A stretch of DNA of 64,000 nt from contig CAWHXG010000001.1 of assembly GCA_963833235.1 (NCBI GenBank), positions 806,001 to 870,000 on the forward strand, given 5' to 3'. This document shows, in pieces, positions 8,998 through 17,079 of this stretch. The notes under the pieces were generated by a model that saw only the letters and a program-made list of their open reading frames with translations, was not told the origin of the DNA and ran no database searches. The DNA is from CAWHXG01 sp963833235. Lineage in GTDB: Bacteria > Pseudomonadota > Alphaproteobacteria > Rhodobacterales > Rhodobacteraceae. Each line of letters opens with the position of its first letter. The first letter of the stretch is position 1. The position numbers and the translations under genes are program-made.

Positions 8998-10209
8998 TCA
9001 GGCTTCGCTGCGGCGGATGGCGGTGCCTGGATGGCGCACCAGCTCTTCCGAGAGCGCGGTGCCGAGGCCCGGCCCCTCCATGGCGAAAGCCTGCCCTCCT
9101 GCGATCCGCGGCAGTTCCGTAACGAGTTGCTCGTAGAACCCCTGGTAATAGGCCCGCACGCTCTCCAGCCACAGCACGTTCACCTGCGCCATCGCAAGGT
9201 GCAGATTGGCGATCCATGTCACCGGCCCGGTGCAGTCGTGCGGGGCGATGAGCTTGCCGTGGGCCGCGGCCAGATGCGCCACGCGGATCGCCTCGCTTAT
9301 CCCGCCCGTCCAGGCGATGTCGGTATGGACGTAGTCCACCGCGCCCGCCGCCAGCGCGTCGCGCACCCAGGTCGCGGTGCCGTGGCTCTCGCTGCCGGCG
9401 ATGGGCGTGCGGCTGGCGCGGCGCAACTCGGCAAGCTCGGTCAGGTTCTCCATCGGCACAGGATCCTCGTGCCAGAAGGGGGCATAGGCATCGGCCTCCA
9501 ACAGGATGCGCCGGGCCGGGGCCTGTGCCCAGAGGCCGTGATATTCCAGCAGGATGTCCATCCTATCGCCCACGGCATCGCGGATGGCGGCGAGGGCGGC
9601 CAGCCCCGCGCGCAGCTCGGCGCCCGGAATGTGGCGCCCGCCGGTGGCCTCGGCCGCCGCGTCGAACGGCCAGATCTTCATCGCGGTGATCCCCTCCGCG
9701 AGGAGCGATTGCGCCAGCCCGCCCGGGTCGTCGCGCTGCAGGGTCAGATCGTCGGGCGCGCCCCCGGCCCCGCCATCGCCGGCCATCCGCGCGCGGGCCG
9801 CCCCGCCTTGGGTGTTGTAGCCCGGGCCGGCGCAGGTGTTGTAGATCATGATCCGGTCGCGCACCGGGCCGCCCAGATGGTGCGACAGCGGCACGCCGGC
9901 CGCCCGCGCGCGCAGATCCCACAGCGCGATGTCGACGGCGGAATTGGCGCGGATCTCGACCGAGCGGGTGGGATAGCCGAGAAAGCGCAGGCCGCCGTGG
10001 TGCCGCAGGTCGTGGGCGATCAGGTTCACCGCGCCCGCGTCGCGGCCCAGAAGGAAGGGCGCGATGACGTCGTGCATGTAGGCCTCGACCGGGACGGGAT
10101 GGCGGAACGTCTCGCCAAGGCCGCACGGCCCGCCCGTCGTCTCGATCCGCAGCCAGAGGAAGTTCGACCAATTGGCGTTGCGAATTGTCTCGATGGCCGA
10201 GATGCGCAC
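8998..10209 (-). CDS. mandelate racemase/muconate lactonizing enzyme-family dehydratase
   Basis: Enolase-superfamily enzyme of 403 residues, probably an acid-sugar dehydratase. Metal ligands appear as Glu222 (ILLEYHG), Glu248 (HEDPVP) and Glu274 (GSESHG); Lys178 (AMKIWPFD) and His324 (APHDCTGP) are likely acid/base residues. The AMKIWPFD sequence has a single lysine rather than the KxK of racemases, which favours dehydration. GTG 10209 is preferred because the frame open to 10251 would begin inside the upstream aldolase gene; GTG lies four bases past that stop. It is last in an operon with an aldolase, a GntR regulator and an RraA-family protein, which suggests dehydration followed by aldol cleavage. 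Substrate unknown. Confidence 0.88.
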   Translation of the reverse strand: MRISAIETIRNANWSNFLWLRIETTGGPCGLGETFRHPVPVEAYMHDVIAPFLLGRDAGAVNLIAHDLRHHGGLRFLGYPTRSVEIRANSAVDIALWDLRARAAGVPLSHHLGGPVRDRIMIYNTCAGPGYNTQGGAARARMAGDGGAGGAPDDLTLQRDDPGGLAQSLLAEGITAMKIWPFDAAAEATGGRHIPGAELRAGLAALAAIRDAVGDRMDILLEYHGLWAQAPARRILLEADAYAPFWHEDPVPMENLTELAELRRASRTPIAGSESHGTATWVRDALAAGAVDYVHTDIAWTGGISEAIRVAHLAAAHGKLIAPHDCTGPVTWIANLHLAMAQVNVLWLESVRAYYQGFYEQLVTELPRIAGGQAFAMEGPGLGTALSEELVRHPGTAIRRSEA

Positions 10210-10213
10210 CCGG

Positions 10214-11146
10214 TCAGGCCGCGGCAGCCAGCTTGGCCTCGCCTTCGACAAGGGGGGCCACGGCTTCGGCGATGCGCGCGCGCACGGCCTCGCCCACCGT
10301 CGAGAAATGCGGCCCTATCCTGCCCATCGCGGCGATGCCCGAAGCCGTGACGGCCTCGTGGATCACCGGGATCGGGCCGTGCGCCTCGCGCAGCGCCTCC
10401 AGCGGCTCGATTGCCCGGGTGAGCGCCTGCGCTTCGGCCGCGTCGCCCGCCTGCAACGCCGCCAGTACCGCCATCGCCCGGCGCGGCGCGATGCAGACGG
10501 CGCCCGCGGTGAACCCCGCCAGCCGGAAGGTGGGCACATGCGACAGGGCCGCGATCTCGCCGATGCCGGAGACGACCCGGTCGCGCGGCACCTCGGCCAG
10601 GACCGCATCCAGATAGGGGTCCTGCGTCAGGTCGCCGGTCTCGACGGCGTATTTGACCGCCACAACCTCGCCCGCATCCACAAGCGCTGCGATCCGCGCC
10701 GGAGGCAGATAGTCGGCCTGCCGGAGATAGAGGATGCCGGGCACCCCCGCCGCCTGCACGAAGCCGCGCAGGGCCGCCTCGGTTCCGCCGGCATCGCGCG
10801 GGCCGGCATAAGGCAGAAGCATCGCCGCCGGGAAGCCACGACCGCGCAGCACGGCGGCCTGATCCTGCAGGCGGCCGGCATCCGGCCCGACGGAAGGGAC
10901 CGCCCAGACATCCGCGCCGACCCAACCCTCGATCCGGTCGATCAGATCGGCGAAGCGCGCCGCGCCCATCCCGTAGACGTTCGCATTGCCGCCCCAGAGG
11001 ATCGTGCGGATGCCGCCGGCCTGCATGTGATCCACAAGCGCGCGGTTCGCCGCGTCCTCGATCCCGCCGCCCTCGTCGAGCGCCAGCGGCGGCACCGCCC
11101 AGACCGAGGCGGCGATGTCGGCGGCGGTGACAGGGTCGCGTTTCAT
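10214..11146 (-). CDS. dihydrodipicolinate synthase-family aldolase/lyase
   Basis: TIM-barrel class I aldolase or lyase of 310 residues. The Schiff-base lysine is Lys165 (VVAVKYAVE) and the catalytic tyrosine Tyr140 (GILYLRQ). The usual GTTGE loop of DapA is replaced by GGNANVYGM (residues 52-60), and the sequence is far from canonical DapA, so lysine biosynthesis is unlikely. The family also holds 2-keto-3-deoxy sugar acid aldolases and 5-keto-4-deoxyglucarate dehydratase. The neighbouring enolase-superfamily dehydratase would provide such a 2-keto-3-deoxy acid, so the enzyme probably cleaves or decarboxylates it. The start overlaps the GntR stop by four bases. Confidence 0.88.
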   Translation of the reverse strand: MKRDPVTAADIAASVWAVPPLALDEGGGIEDAANRALVDHMQAGGIRTILWGGNANVYGMGAARFADLIDRIEGWVGADVWAVPSVGPDAGRLQDQAAVLRGRGFPAAMLLPYAGPRDAGGTEAALRGFVQAAGVPGILYLRQADYLPPARIAALVDAGEVVAVKYAVETGDLTQDPYLDAVLAEVPRDRVVSGIGEIAALSHVPTFRLAGFTAGAVCIAPRRAMAVLAALQAGDAAEAQALTRAIEPLEALREAHGPIPVIHEAVTASGIAAMGRIGPHFSTVGEAVRARIAEAVAPLVEGEAKLAAAA

Positions 11147-11907
11147 GGCGTGCTCCTTGCATCGGCGTCCGCCACCGCGGCGCCGCCCTCGATCTCCGGC
11201 GCGCCTTCGAAGACGCGGGTGCGGGCGTTGACGATATGCGCGCGCATGGCGTCGCGCGCCGCCGCGGCATCGCGGGCGGCGATGGCCGCCATCAGCGTGC
11301 GGTGCTCGTTCTGCACCAGGGTCAGGCGCGCGCTCGGGCGGGTCAGCGAGAGGTTCCGCGCCAGGTTCATGCCGGCGATAATCTGGCTGCGCATCGAGGT
11401 GATGGTGGAGGGAAAGTAATGGTTGTCGGCCGCCAGGCAGATCGCCAGGTGCAGCGCCTCGTCCTCCTCCGAGCCGAGCGAGCCCGCGGCGATGGTCCGG
11501 TCCAGCACCTCCATCGCGCGGGTCATCGCGGCCATCGTTGCCTCTGTCCAGCGCAGGGCGGCGAGCCCGGCGGCTTCGGCCTCCACGATGGCGCGGAACT
11601 CGAAGGTCCGCTGGATGTCGGCAATGGAGCCCACCGGCGCGAAGGCCAGCATCGCCCTGTCGGGCCGCCGCTGCACGTAGGAGCCCGAGCCCTGCCGCGA
11701 CACGATCACCCCGTCTTCGCGCAGCTGTTTCAAGGCCTGACGCAGAACCGGCCGCGAGACGCCCAGATCCTCGCTCAGCGCCGTTTCCGATGGCAGCTTG
11801 GCATTGCGGGGATACTGCCCCTGCACGATCCGCGTCAGCACCTGCTCATAGACCTGATCGGCGAGCGACCAGTCACGCGCCGGCGCCGCCCTAGCCCCCA
11901 TGGGCAT
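11143..11907 (-). CDS. GntR-family regulator, FadR/FCD subfamily
   Basis: Transcriptional regulator of 254 residues. An N-terminal winged helix (residues about 20-80; PSETALSEDLGVSRPVLRQA and the wing SRQGSGSYV) is followed by an FCD ligand-binding domain with FEFRAIVEAEAAGLAA, the metal-site HLAIC, and EHRTLMAAIAARDAAAA. Such regulators usually bind a pathway acid as effector. ATG 11907 is chosen because it overlaps the upstream stop as TAATG; ATG 11901 lies two codons in. It lies inside the operon it probably controls. TTGACAA-type sequences in the two nearby promoter regions are candidate operators (see findings). Confidence 0.92.
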   Translation of the reverse strand: MPMGARAAPARDWSLADQVYEQVLTRIVQGQYPRNAKLPSETALSEDLGVSRPVLRQALKQLREDGVIVSRQGSGSYVQRRPDRAMLAFAPVGSIADIQRTFEFRAIVEAEAAGLAALRWTEATMAAMTRAMEVLDRTIAAGSLGSEEDEALHLAICLAADNHYFPSTITSMRSQIIAGMNLARNLSLTRPSARLTLVQNEHRTLMAAIAARDAAAARDAMRAHIVNARTRVFEGAPEIEGGAAVADADARSTP

Positions 11908-12653
11908 TACCGCCCATTGGCCCGGCGCCAATCGGCGAAGCGATCGAGCGTCGCGGGGTCGGTGGGCGGGTAAAGGCCGAACGTGCTGTCGCCCGCGCTC
12001 ACCCGCTCTTCCACGTAGTCCTCGAAGGCGGTCATCTCGAAGGCTTCCTCCGCCAGCTCCGCCGCCAGATGCGCCGGCAGGCAGACAACCCCCTCTCCAT
12101 CGCCTACCATGACGTCGCCGGGGAAGACCGCGACGCCGCCGCAGGCGATCGGCTCGTTCAGCGCAACGGTGTGGTGCCGGGTAAGGTTCGTGGGCGCAGC
12201 GGGGCGAGAATGGTAGGCGGGCATTACCATGCCGGCAATGTCGGGGCTGTCGCGAAAGCCGCCATCGGTGACGATGCCGGCGCAGCCCAGATGCTGGAGC
12301 CGCCGCGCCAGGATGCCGCCCAGGCTGGCCGCCCGCGCATCGCCGCGGCTGTCGACCACCAGAACCGCGCCGGGCGTGCATTCCTCCACGCCCTTGCGCT
12401 GCGGGTTGGCCGGATCGCGGAACACGTCGAGCGTGTCGAGGTCCTCTCGGGCAGGGATCGTGCGCATGGTATAGGCCGGCCCCACCATGTTCGGCCCCGG
12501 CGAAAGGCGGTGAACGTTCTGCAGGTAAGCGTTGCGAAACCCGCGTTTGAAGAGCGCGGTCGTGAGGGTCGCAACGCTGACATCCCGCAATCGCCGAAGC
12601 GTCTCATCGGCGCCCGCATTCGCTTCGCTGTTCATCGCGGGCTCTGCCATCAC
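11907..12653 (-). CDS. RraA-family protein (HMG/CHA aldolase-like)
   Basis: Protein of 248 residues with the RraA fold signature: GPAYTMRTIPA, TPGAVLVVDSRGDARAASLGG, and the GIVTDGGFRDSPDIA motif whose Arg and Asp form the divalent-metal and substrate site in aldolase members. RraA itself inhibits RNase E, but the family includes 4-hydroxy-4-methyl-2-oxoglutarate/4-carboxy-4-hydroxy-2-oxoadipate aldolases and oxaloacetate decarboxylases. First-gene position in a sugar-acid operon argues for a metabolic role, possibly cleavage or decarboxylation of a 2-keto acid. The start at 12653 follows a -35/-10 pair at 12681-12708. A second RraA-family gene lies at 24483-25145 in a similar context. Confidence 0.88.
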   Translation of the reverse strand: MMAEPAMNSEANAGADETLRRLRDVSVATLTTALFKRGFRNAYLQNVHRLSPGPNMVGPAYTMRTIPAREDLDTLDVFRDPANPQRKGVEECTPGAVLVVDSRGDARAASLGGILARRLQHLGCAGIVTDGGFRDSPDIAGMVMPAYHSRPAAPTNLTRHHTVALNEPIACGGVAVFPGDVMVGDGEGVVCLPAHLAAELAEEAFEMTAFEDYVEERVSAGDSTFGLYPPTDPATLDRFADWRRANGR

Positions 12654-12680
12654 ATCATCTTCCCAGCCGATACCGCCATC

Positions 12681-12708
12681 AGCCTAGGCAACCGGAGAAA
12701 TTTGTCAA
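12681..12708 (-). promoter_or_regulatory. minus-strand promoter of the RraA-GntR-aldolase-dehydratase operon
   Basis: Read on the minus strand: TTGACA at 12708-12703, a 16-base spacer, and TAGGCT at 12686-12681, leaving a leader of about 20 bases. The -35 is embedded in AATTTGTCAAC (plus strand 12699-12709), which recurs inverted at 16996-17006. An ATTTG...CAAAT dyad (12700-12704 and 12716-12720) surrounds it and could be an operator. Confidence 0.5.
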
Positions 12709-12735
12709 CGATCTGCAAATCTCTGCTGACGACTT

Positions 12736-12765
12736 TTGACAACCCGGTCGCGGCGCGTCTAGATT
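12736..12765 (+). promoter_or_regulatory. plus-strand promoter of the ilvD-type operon
   Basis: TTGACA at 12736-12741, an 18-base spacer and TAGATT at 12760-12765 form a good sigma-70 promoter, with the start codon at 12788. With the divergent promoter it makes TTGTCAA (12702-12708) and TTGACAA (12736-12742) inverted copies, so one regulator could serve both operons. Confidence 0.6.
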
Positions 12766-12787
12766 GCGGACAAAGCGGAGTGCGCCC

Positions 12788-14581
12788 ATGGACGAAGACA
12801 GCCCCCTGCCCGATCCCGTGCCCTCCGGCGGCCCGCGCGGCGAGACGCCCCGGCGGCGCGATCCCGCGACCTTGCGCAGCGCCCGCTGGTTCGCCCACGA
12901 CGATCTGCGCGGGTTCGGGCATCGCAGCCGGGCGATGCAGATGGGTTACGACCCCGTGGATTGGCAAGGCCGCCCGGTGATCGCGATCGTCAACACCTGG
13001 TCGGACATCAATCCCTGCCACGCTCATTTCAGGGAACGCGCCGAATGGGTCAAGCGCGGGATCCTTCAAGCGGGAGGCTTTCCGCTGGAGTTGCCGGCGA
13101 TCAGCCTCGCGGAGAATTTCGTGAAGCCCACAACCATGCTCTACCGCAACTTCCTGGCGATGGAGACCGAAGAGCTGATCCGGAGCCACCCGATCGACGG
13201 CGCGGTGCTGATGGGCGGCTGCGACAAGACCACGCCGGGGCTGGTGCTGGGCGCGATCAGCGCGGGGCAGCCGTTCCTGTTCCTGCCCGCCGGGCCGATG
13301 CTCCGGGGCAACTGGAAGGGGCGCGTACTGGGCTCCGGCTCCGACGCCTGGAAGTTCTGGGACGACCGGCGCGCGGGGCAGATCACCGACCGCGACTGGA
13401 CGGACATCGAGGGCGGCATCGCGCGCAGCTACGGCCATTGCATGACCATGGGCACCGCCAGCACCATGACCGCCATCGCCGACACGCTGGGCCTGTGCCT
13501 GCCCGGCGCCTCCTCCATCCCCGCCGCCGACAGCGGGCACCAGCGGATGGCGGCGGCCTGCGGGCGGCGCGCGGTCGATATGGTCTGGGAGGGGGTCACG
13601 CCCGACAGGCTGCTCACCCGCCCGGCCTTCGACAACGCCATCACCGTGGCGATGGCGATGGGCTGCTCGACCAACGCGATCATCCACCTGATCGCCATGG
13701 CGCGGCGGGCGGGGCACGACGTGACGCTGGACGATTTCGACGCTGCCAGCCGCGTGACCCCGGTGCTCGCCAATATCCGCCCCTCGGGCAGCACGTACCT
13801 GATGGAGGATTTCTATTATGCCGGCGGGCTGCCGGGGCTGTGGAGCCGGTTGGAGGACAGGCTGGACACCACGTGCATGACCGCCTCCGGCGAGACGCTG
13901 GCGGACGTGATCGCGCGTGCCGAAGTGTACGACGACGACGTCATCCGCACGCCCGAGACGGCGATCTATGCCGAGGGCGCGCTGGCGGTGCTGCGCGGCA
14001 ACCTCGCCCCCGACGGTGCTGTCATCAAGCCCTCGGCCTGCGCGCCCCACCTGCAGGTGCACGAAGGCCCGGCGCTGGTCTTCGACGATTACGCGGCGAT
14101 GAAGACGGCCACCGACGACCCTGACCTAGACGTCACCGAGGATACCGTTCTGGTCCTGCGCGGCGTCGGGCCGCTTGGCGGGCCGGGCATGCCGGAATGG
14201 GGGATGCTGCCGATCCCGGTGGCTCTGGTCCGCCGCGGCATCCGCGACATGCTGCGGATCAGCGACGCGCGCATGTCGGGCACGAGCTACGGCGCGTGCA
14301 TCCTGCACGTGGCGCCCGAGGCGCATGTGGGCGGGCCGCTGGCGCTTCTGCGCACCGGCGACACGATCCGCGTGAACGTGCCCGAGCGGACGCTCGACAT
14401 GGACGTGGCCGAGGCAGAGCTTGACCGCCGCCGCGCCGCGCTGATCCCGCCGGGGCCGAAGTTCGGCCGCGGCTATGGCTGGATGGCGGCGCAGCACATG
14501 AGCCAGGCCGATACCGGCTGCGACTTCGATTTCCTGGAAACCGGGTTCGGCGCCGCGGCCGGCGAGCCGGACATCTATTGA
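12788..14581 (+). CDS. IlvD/Edd-family dehydratase (sugar-acid type)
   Basis: Iron-sulfur dehydratase of 597 residues, converting an aldonate or aldarate to its 2-keto-3-deoxy acid. Cluster cysteines are visible as Cys77 (NPCHAH), Cys145 (GGCDKTTPG) and Cys218 (YGHCMTMGTAST), with SGTSYGACILHVAPEA near the C-terminus. Similarity is stronger to the L-arabinonate/D-fuconate/xylonate group than to dihydroxy-acid dehydratase of valine synthesis, judged from length and context. ATG 12788 has GCGGAG seven bases upstream. It heads an operon with a VOC protein, a uronate-dehydrogenase-like protein, an enolase-superfamily dehydratase and TctCBA. A damaged paralogue lies at 20824-22606. Confidence 0.92.
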   Translation: MDEDSPLPDPVPSGGPRGETPRRRDPATLRSARWFAHDDLRGFGHRSRAMQMGYDPVDWQGRPVIAIVNTWSDINPCHAHFRERAEWVKRGILQAGGFPLELPAISLAENFVKPTTMLYRNFLAMETEELIRSHPIDGAVLMGGCDKTTPGLVLGAISAGQPFLFLPAGPMLRGNWKGRVLGSGSDAWKFWDDRRAGQITDRDWTDIEGGIARSYGHCMTMGTASTMTAIADTLGLCLPGASSIPAADSGHQRMAAACGRRAVDMVWEGVTPDRLLTRPAFDNAITVAMAMGCSTNAIIHLIAMARRAGHDVTLDDFDAASRVTPVLANIRPSGSTYLMEDFYYAGGLPGLWSRLEDRLDTTCMTASGETLADVIARAEVYDDDVIRTPETAIYAEGALAVLRGNLAPDGAVIKPSACAPHLQVHEGPALVFDDYAAMKTATDDPDLDVTEDTVLVLRGVGPLGGPGMPEWGMLPIPVALVRRGIRDMLRISDARMSGTSYGACILHVAPEAHVGGPLALLRTGDTIRVNVPERTLDMDVAEAELDRRRAALIPPGPKFGRGYGWMAAQHMSQADTGCDFDFLETGFGAAAGEPDIY

Positions 14582-14589
14582 GACCGATC

Positions 14590-14934
14590 ATGCCCATCGC
14601 GCGCCTCTTCGCCCATCTCAGCTGCCGGGACCTTGCCGCAAGCGAAGTCTGGTTCACCGCGCTCTTCGGCCGGCCGCCCGACGCGCGGCCGATGGAAGGC
14701 CTGGCGGAATGGCACGAGGGCGCCGGCGCGGGCCTGCAGCTTTTCGAGGACGCGGGCCATGCCGGCCGGGGCACGATGACCCTGATCGTGACCGGCCTCG
14801 ATGACGAGCGCGGGCGGCTCATGGCGCGGGGCATCGAGGGCCCCTCCATCGAGGGCGGCGATCCTGTGCGCCTGCTGCGCCTTCGCGATCCCGATGGCAA
14901 TCTGGTCGTGCTCGCCGAGCCCGGCAGTGACTGA
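14590..14934 (+). CDS. VOC-family (glyoxalase/bleomycin resistance) protein
   Basis: Small protein of 114 residues with one vicinal-oxygen-chelate domain: N-terminal strand with a His (ARLFAHLSCRD), a helix with WFTALFGRPPD, and a C-terminal RLRDPDGNLVVLAEP strand with the usual ligand Glu. Most VOC enzymes dimerise to bind one metal ion and act on adjacent oxygens (isomerases, epimerases, dioxygenases). It sits nine bases after the dehydratase and 33 before the uronate-dehydrogenase-like gene, so a role on a keto or lactone intermediate is plausible but not shown. The start is the first ATG after the upstream stop; no strong ribosome site is visible. Confidence 0.8.
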   Translation: MPIARLFAHLSCRDLAASEVWFTALFGRPPDARPMEGLAEWHEGAGAGLQLFEDAGHAGRGTMTLIVTGLDDERGRLMARGIEGPSIEGGDPVRLLRLRDPDGNLVVLAEPGSD

Positions 14935-14967
14935 CCCCCTTCCCCCGCGGCCCAGGAGCCCCTTTCC

Positions 14968-15786
14968 ATGACCAAGATCATCCTTCTGACCGGCGCGGCG
15001 GGCGATATCGGCTCGCGCCTGCGCCCGATGCTGCGCGCCCGCTATGACCGCGTGATCCTGAGCGACCGCGAGGAGATCGACGACCTGCAGGAGGGCGAGC
15101 AGTTTCGGCAGGCCACGCTGGACGATGCGAAGGCCGTGGCCGCGATGGTCGCGGGCGTCGACGGGATCGTGCATCTCGGCGGCCAGCCGGTGGAGGCGCC
15201 GTGGGAGGTGGTCGACGCGTCCAACATCCAGGGGATGCAGACCGTCATGAGCGCGGCGCATGCGGCGGGGGTGCAGCGCTTCGTCTTCGCCTCGTCGAAC
15301 CACGCCATCGGGATGTATCCGCGGCACCGGCGGATCGGCGTGAACGATCCCGTGCGCCCCGATGGCCGCTATGGCCTCAGCAAGGCGTTCGGCGAGGCGC
15401 TTTGCGCGCTTTATGCCGACAAGCACGGGATGCGCTGCCTGTCGATCCGCATCGGCAACGTCTCCGACAAGCCAGCCGACCTGCGCCGCCTGTCGATCTG
15501 GATCCATCCCGAAGATCTGTTCCAGCTGACGACCATCGGGTTGGAGCATCCGGATTTGCACAACGCCATCGTGTTCGGGGCCTCCGACAATGCCCGCAGC
15601 TGGTGGGACAATGCGCCGGCCTTCGCGCTCGGCTACCGCCCCGAGCACCGCGCGGAAGATCACCGCGACTATGCCTTGCAGCAGAACGAGGCGTTGAAGC
15701 CCGACCCCATCGGCGATCACCTGCAGGGCGGCGGCTTCGGCTCCGCAGAATTCGACGGCGATCTCGACAGGGCCCTCTGGTCATGA
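14968..15786 (+). CDS. NAD-dependent epimerase/dehydrogenase-family protein, uronate dehydrogenase-like
   Basis: Extended short-chain dehydrogenase of 272 residues. The Rossmann motif is TGAAGDIGSRLRP (residues 8-20), the active site Ser-Tyr-Lys appears as ASSNHAIGMYP (109-118), Tyr135 and Lys139 (RYGLSK), and the C-terminal WWDN motif matches uronate dehydrogenases. These oxidise D-glucuronate or D-galacturonate to the aldaro-lactone with NAD. The SSNHxIGxYP and ASxxxxxWWDN patterns are shared with the Agrobacterium and Pseudomonas enzymes as I recall them, so the assignment is fairly firm, though the hexuronate used is not certain. The last codons overlap the start of the next dehydratase (ATGA). 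Confidence 0.8.
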   Translation: MTKIILLTGAAGDIGSRLRPMLRARYDRVILSDREEIDDLQEGEQFRQATLDDAKAVAAMVAGVDGIVHLGGQPVEAPWEVVDASNIQGMQTVMSAAHAAGVQRFVFASSNHAIGMYPRHRRIGVNDPVRPDGRYGLSKAFGEALCALYADKHGMRCLSIRIGNVSDKPADLRRLSIWIHPEDLFQLTTIGLEHPDLHNAIVFGASDNARSWWDNAPAFALGYRPEHRAEDHRDYALQQNEALKPDPIGDHLQGGGFGSAEFDGDLDRALWS

Positions 15787-16952
15787 AGATCACCCGCGTC
15801 CGCACCATCGTTGTCGATGCCCATCGCACCAACTGGGTGATCGTCAAGATCGAGACGGATGCCGGCATCCACGGCATCGGCGAGGCCACGGTGGAGCGCC
15901 GCGAGCAGGCGGTCGTCGCCACGGTCGCGGCCATCGCGCACTACCTCGTTGGGCAGGACCCGTTCCCGGTAGAGCATCACGCCCGCACCATCACCCGCGA
16001 CAGCTACTGGCGTACCGGGGTGGTCAACCGCTCGGCGCTTTCGGGGATCGAGGCGGCCTTGTGGGACATCAAGGGCAAGGCCCTTGGCGTACCGGTCTAC
16101 GAGCTGCTGGGGGGCCGCGGCCGCGACCGCGTGCCAGTCTATGCCAACAACTGGTCGCCGGCGCAGGGCATCCCCGGCCCCGCCTCTCAGGGCGACGCGG
16201 CCCGGGTGGCGGTGGACCGCGGCTTCGGCGCGGTAAAATGGGACCCGTTCGGCAAGGCGTGGCTGCGGATGACCCGGCCCGAACGCCGCGCCGCGATGGA
16301 CCAGATCGCCGAGGTCCGCGCCGCGGTGGGCGAGGACGTGGAGCTGATGATCGAAGGGCACGGGCGGCTCGACCTGCCGACAGCCGTCGAGGTCGGTCAG
16401 CGCATCGCCGAATGGCGGCCGCTTTTCTTCGAGGAGCCGACCCCGCCCGACAACCTCGACGTCCTGGCCGAGGTGAAGGCGCGCATCCCCGTCGCCGTGG
16501 CGGGCGGGGAGCGTTACATGGACCGTTTCCGGTTCGCCGAGGTCGCGGCGCGCGGCGCGCTGGACTGGTGGCAGCCGGATGTCTGCCACGTGGGTGGGCT
16601 GGCCGAGATGAAGGCCATCGGCACGCTGGCGGAGACGTCCTTCCGCCCCATAGCGCCGCACAACCCGATGGGCCCTGTCGGCAACGCGATGACCCTGCAA
16701 CTGGCCGCGGTGATTCCGAACTTCGCCTATCTCGAGACGATGATGATCGACGTGCCGTGGCGAGGCGAGGTGGTGCGCGAGACCGCCGTGATCGAGGCCG
16801 GGCAGATGCTGATCCCCGACGCGCCGGGCCTCGGCGTGGATATCGACGAGCAGGCCGCGGCACGGCACCCCTACGTCTTCAAGGCCCCGGCCCACTTCAA
16901 GGCGCGCGCCCCATGGCCGGAAGGTTCCGGCCCTTGGTTCGAGGTGCGGTGA
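15783..16952 (+). CDS. enolase-superfamily dehydratase, galactonate dehydratase-like
   Basis: Mandelate racemase/muconate lactonizing enzyme-family protein of 389 residues. Metal ligands are Glu191 (IEGHGRL), Glu217/218 (FFEEPTPP) and Glu243 (GGERY); Lys152 (VKWDPFG) and His293 (APHNPMGP) are the likely catalytic pair. The VKWDPFG, IEGHGR and APHNPMGPV patterns resemble the galactonate dehydratase branch. It overlaps the uronate-dehydrogenase-like gene by four bases. It could dehydrate the aldarate made by that oxidation, or an independent aldonate. The long open frame beginning at 15201 is a shadow; ATG 15783 is the start. It is followed by a promoter-bearing gap and TctC. Confidence 0.9.
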   Translation: MKITRVRTIVVDAHRTNWVIVKIETDAGIHGIGEATVERREQAVVATVAAIAHYLVGQDPFPVEHHARTITRDSYWRTGVVNRSALSGIEAALWDIKGKALGVPVYELLGGRGRDRVPVYANNWSPAQGIPGPASQGDAARVAVDRGFGAVKWDPFGKAWLRMTRPERRAAMDQIAEVRAAVGEDVELMIEGHGRLDLPTAVEVGQRIAEWRPLFFEEPTPPDNLDVLAEVKARIPVAVAGGERYMDRFRFAEVAARGALDWWQPDVCHVGGLAEMKAIGTLAETSFRPIAPHNPMGPVGNAMTLQLAAVIPNFAYLETMMIDVPWRGEVVRETAVIEAGQMLIPDAPGLGVDIDEQAAARHPYVFKAPAHFKARAPWPEGSGPWFEVR

Positions 16953-16996
16953 GGGCGTCGCGAGTCGTAAGACCTGTCACGCAGAGATGACCAATG

Positions 16997-17056
16997 TTGA
17001 CAAATTGACCGACCGACGCGATCCTTTCCTTCGAACGCCCCGCCCCTTGGGGCGGG
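16997..17056 (+). promoter_or_regulatory. candidate promoter and leader hairpin of tctCBA
   Basis: TTGACA at 16997-17002 lies in GTTGACAAATT (16996-17006), an exact inverted copy of the 11-base word at 12699-12709; the -10 (GATCCT, 17020-17025) is weak. An eight-base perfect inverted repeat, CCCGCCCC (17039-17046) and GGGGCGGG (17049-17056), follows in the predicted leader, just before the GGGGAGG ribosome site at 17064-17070. Confidence 0.4.
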
Positions 17057-17079
17057 ATTTCCTGGGGAGGAGACCGACG

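Noticed and set aside
9031..10350. Plus-strand frame of 439 codons opposite the enolase-family dehydratase
   Set aside because: It is antisense to a gene with clear catalytic residues, and its protein shows no recognisable domain.
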